Assembly: GCF_036013935.1 (NCBI RefSeq)
Contig: NZ_CP107902.1
Location: forward strand, 7,225,001 to 7,289,000
Length of the DNA stretch: 64,000 nucleotides
Origin: Streptomyces sp. NBC_00461
GTDB taxonomy: Bacteria; Actinomycetota; Actinomycetes; Streptomycetales; Streptomycetaceae
Direction: 5' to 3'
Under the pieces are notes generated by a model, which had not been told where the DNA came from, ran no database searches, and saw only the letters and a list, made by a program, of their open reading frames with translations. Both the position numbers and the translations under genes were made by a program. This document shows positions 63,918 to 64,000 of the stretch, piece by piece; within the stretch, counting starts at the first letter, position 1, and each line of letters starts with the position of its first letter.

Positions 63918-63997
63918 CCGGACGGGCTGAAGAGAACAAAGAACAGCCGGACGCGCTGAAGGACAACGGACAGCCGGACGGATTGAAGAACAAACAG
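63918..63997. repeat. Decaying tandem repeat at the right edge
   Basis: Three units begin CCGGACGSGCTGAA or CCGGACGGATTGAA and end in an A-rich ACAAACAG-like tail: 63918-63946 (29 bp), 63947-63973 (27 bp) and 63974-63997 (24 bp). The first unit is the end of the interspersed CTCAAACGCCGGACGGGCTGA element. The array may continue past the window. Confidence 0.7.
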
Positions 63998-64000
63998 CGA

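Overview
The window is Streptomyces chromosomal DNA. It has very high GC with GC-biased third codon positions, and frequent GTG starts plus a few TTG starts. It carries several signature genes: the sporulation regulator whiH next to the principal sigma factor hrdB, topoisomerase IV parE and parC lying about 18 kb apart, the HPr gene ptsH with a DasR site, the cell-division gene sepH, cutR-cutS, and dut next to a DUF3710 gene. It looks like core-chromosome sequence; no phage, transposon, plasmid, CRISPR array, tRNA or rRNA was seen.

Layout. 0-5 kb: the end of a glycogen-debranching-type gene, a Nudix protein with an NrtR-like C-terminal winged helix, a one-polypeptide ABC ATPase/permease, and whiH. 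5-11 kb: hrdB, a secreted trypsin-like protease, a small zinc-motif protein and parE. 11-16 kb: a CcdC-like membrane protein with a NarL-type two-component pair, then a DUF485 protein with an acetate-type sodium/solute symporter. 16-26 kb: two CitB-type response regulators, one CitA-type sensor kinase, a nitrate/sulfonate/taurine-type ABC importer, an Apd1-like [2Fe-2S] protein behind a DmdR/IdeR iron box, and two divergent citrate synthase genes, one carrying an N-terminal helix-turn-helix. 26-36 kb: two poorly characterised small genes, a CobW-type GTPase, parC, an M16 protease pair, an M23 peptidase under a c-di-AMP (ydaO) riboswitch, and a GntR regulator. 36-45 kb: ptsH, a GNAT/acyl-CoA-synthetase fusion (PatA-like), a DUF5998 gene with an alkaline-phosphatase-family enzyme, thymidine kinase, a VOC protein, a sulfurtransferase and sepH. 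45-53 kb: an ALO-type FAD oxidase with an MFS transporter, the coproporphyrin ferrochelatase with an inositol-monophosphatase-family gene, and cutRS. 53-64 kb: a DUF4193-to-DUF3710 housekeeping block including dut, a secreted alginate-lyase-type enzyme, an ABC ATPase without a permease partner, kdpDE without kdpFABC, an OB-fold protein and a DUF3159 membrane protein. The window ends in a decaying tandem repeat.

Most distinctive region. I judge 16.2-26.0 kb the best candidate for an undescribed system. Genes for citrate-type sensing, import, iron-regulated [2Fe-2S] chemistry and citrate synthase lie side by side. The divergent citrate synthase promoter holds a cluster of TTGAT-type half-sites, and the same 9-mer recurs inside the downstream gene in a stretch of unusual codons. 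The HTH-fused citrate synthase keeps the canonical His/His/Asp triad while the stand-alone enzyme has Glu in place of the catalytic Asp. That these genes act together is inference; the sequence features are direct observations.

Other regulatory signals that can be read: an inverted repeat inside a leaderless Nudix promoter, a ShbA-like hrdB promoter, DasR-type sites at ptsH and at the secreted lyase, spaced direct repeats before the MFS gene, a GTGATC palindrome cluster after cutS, and intrinsic-terminator hairpins at many gene ends.
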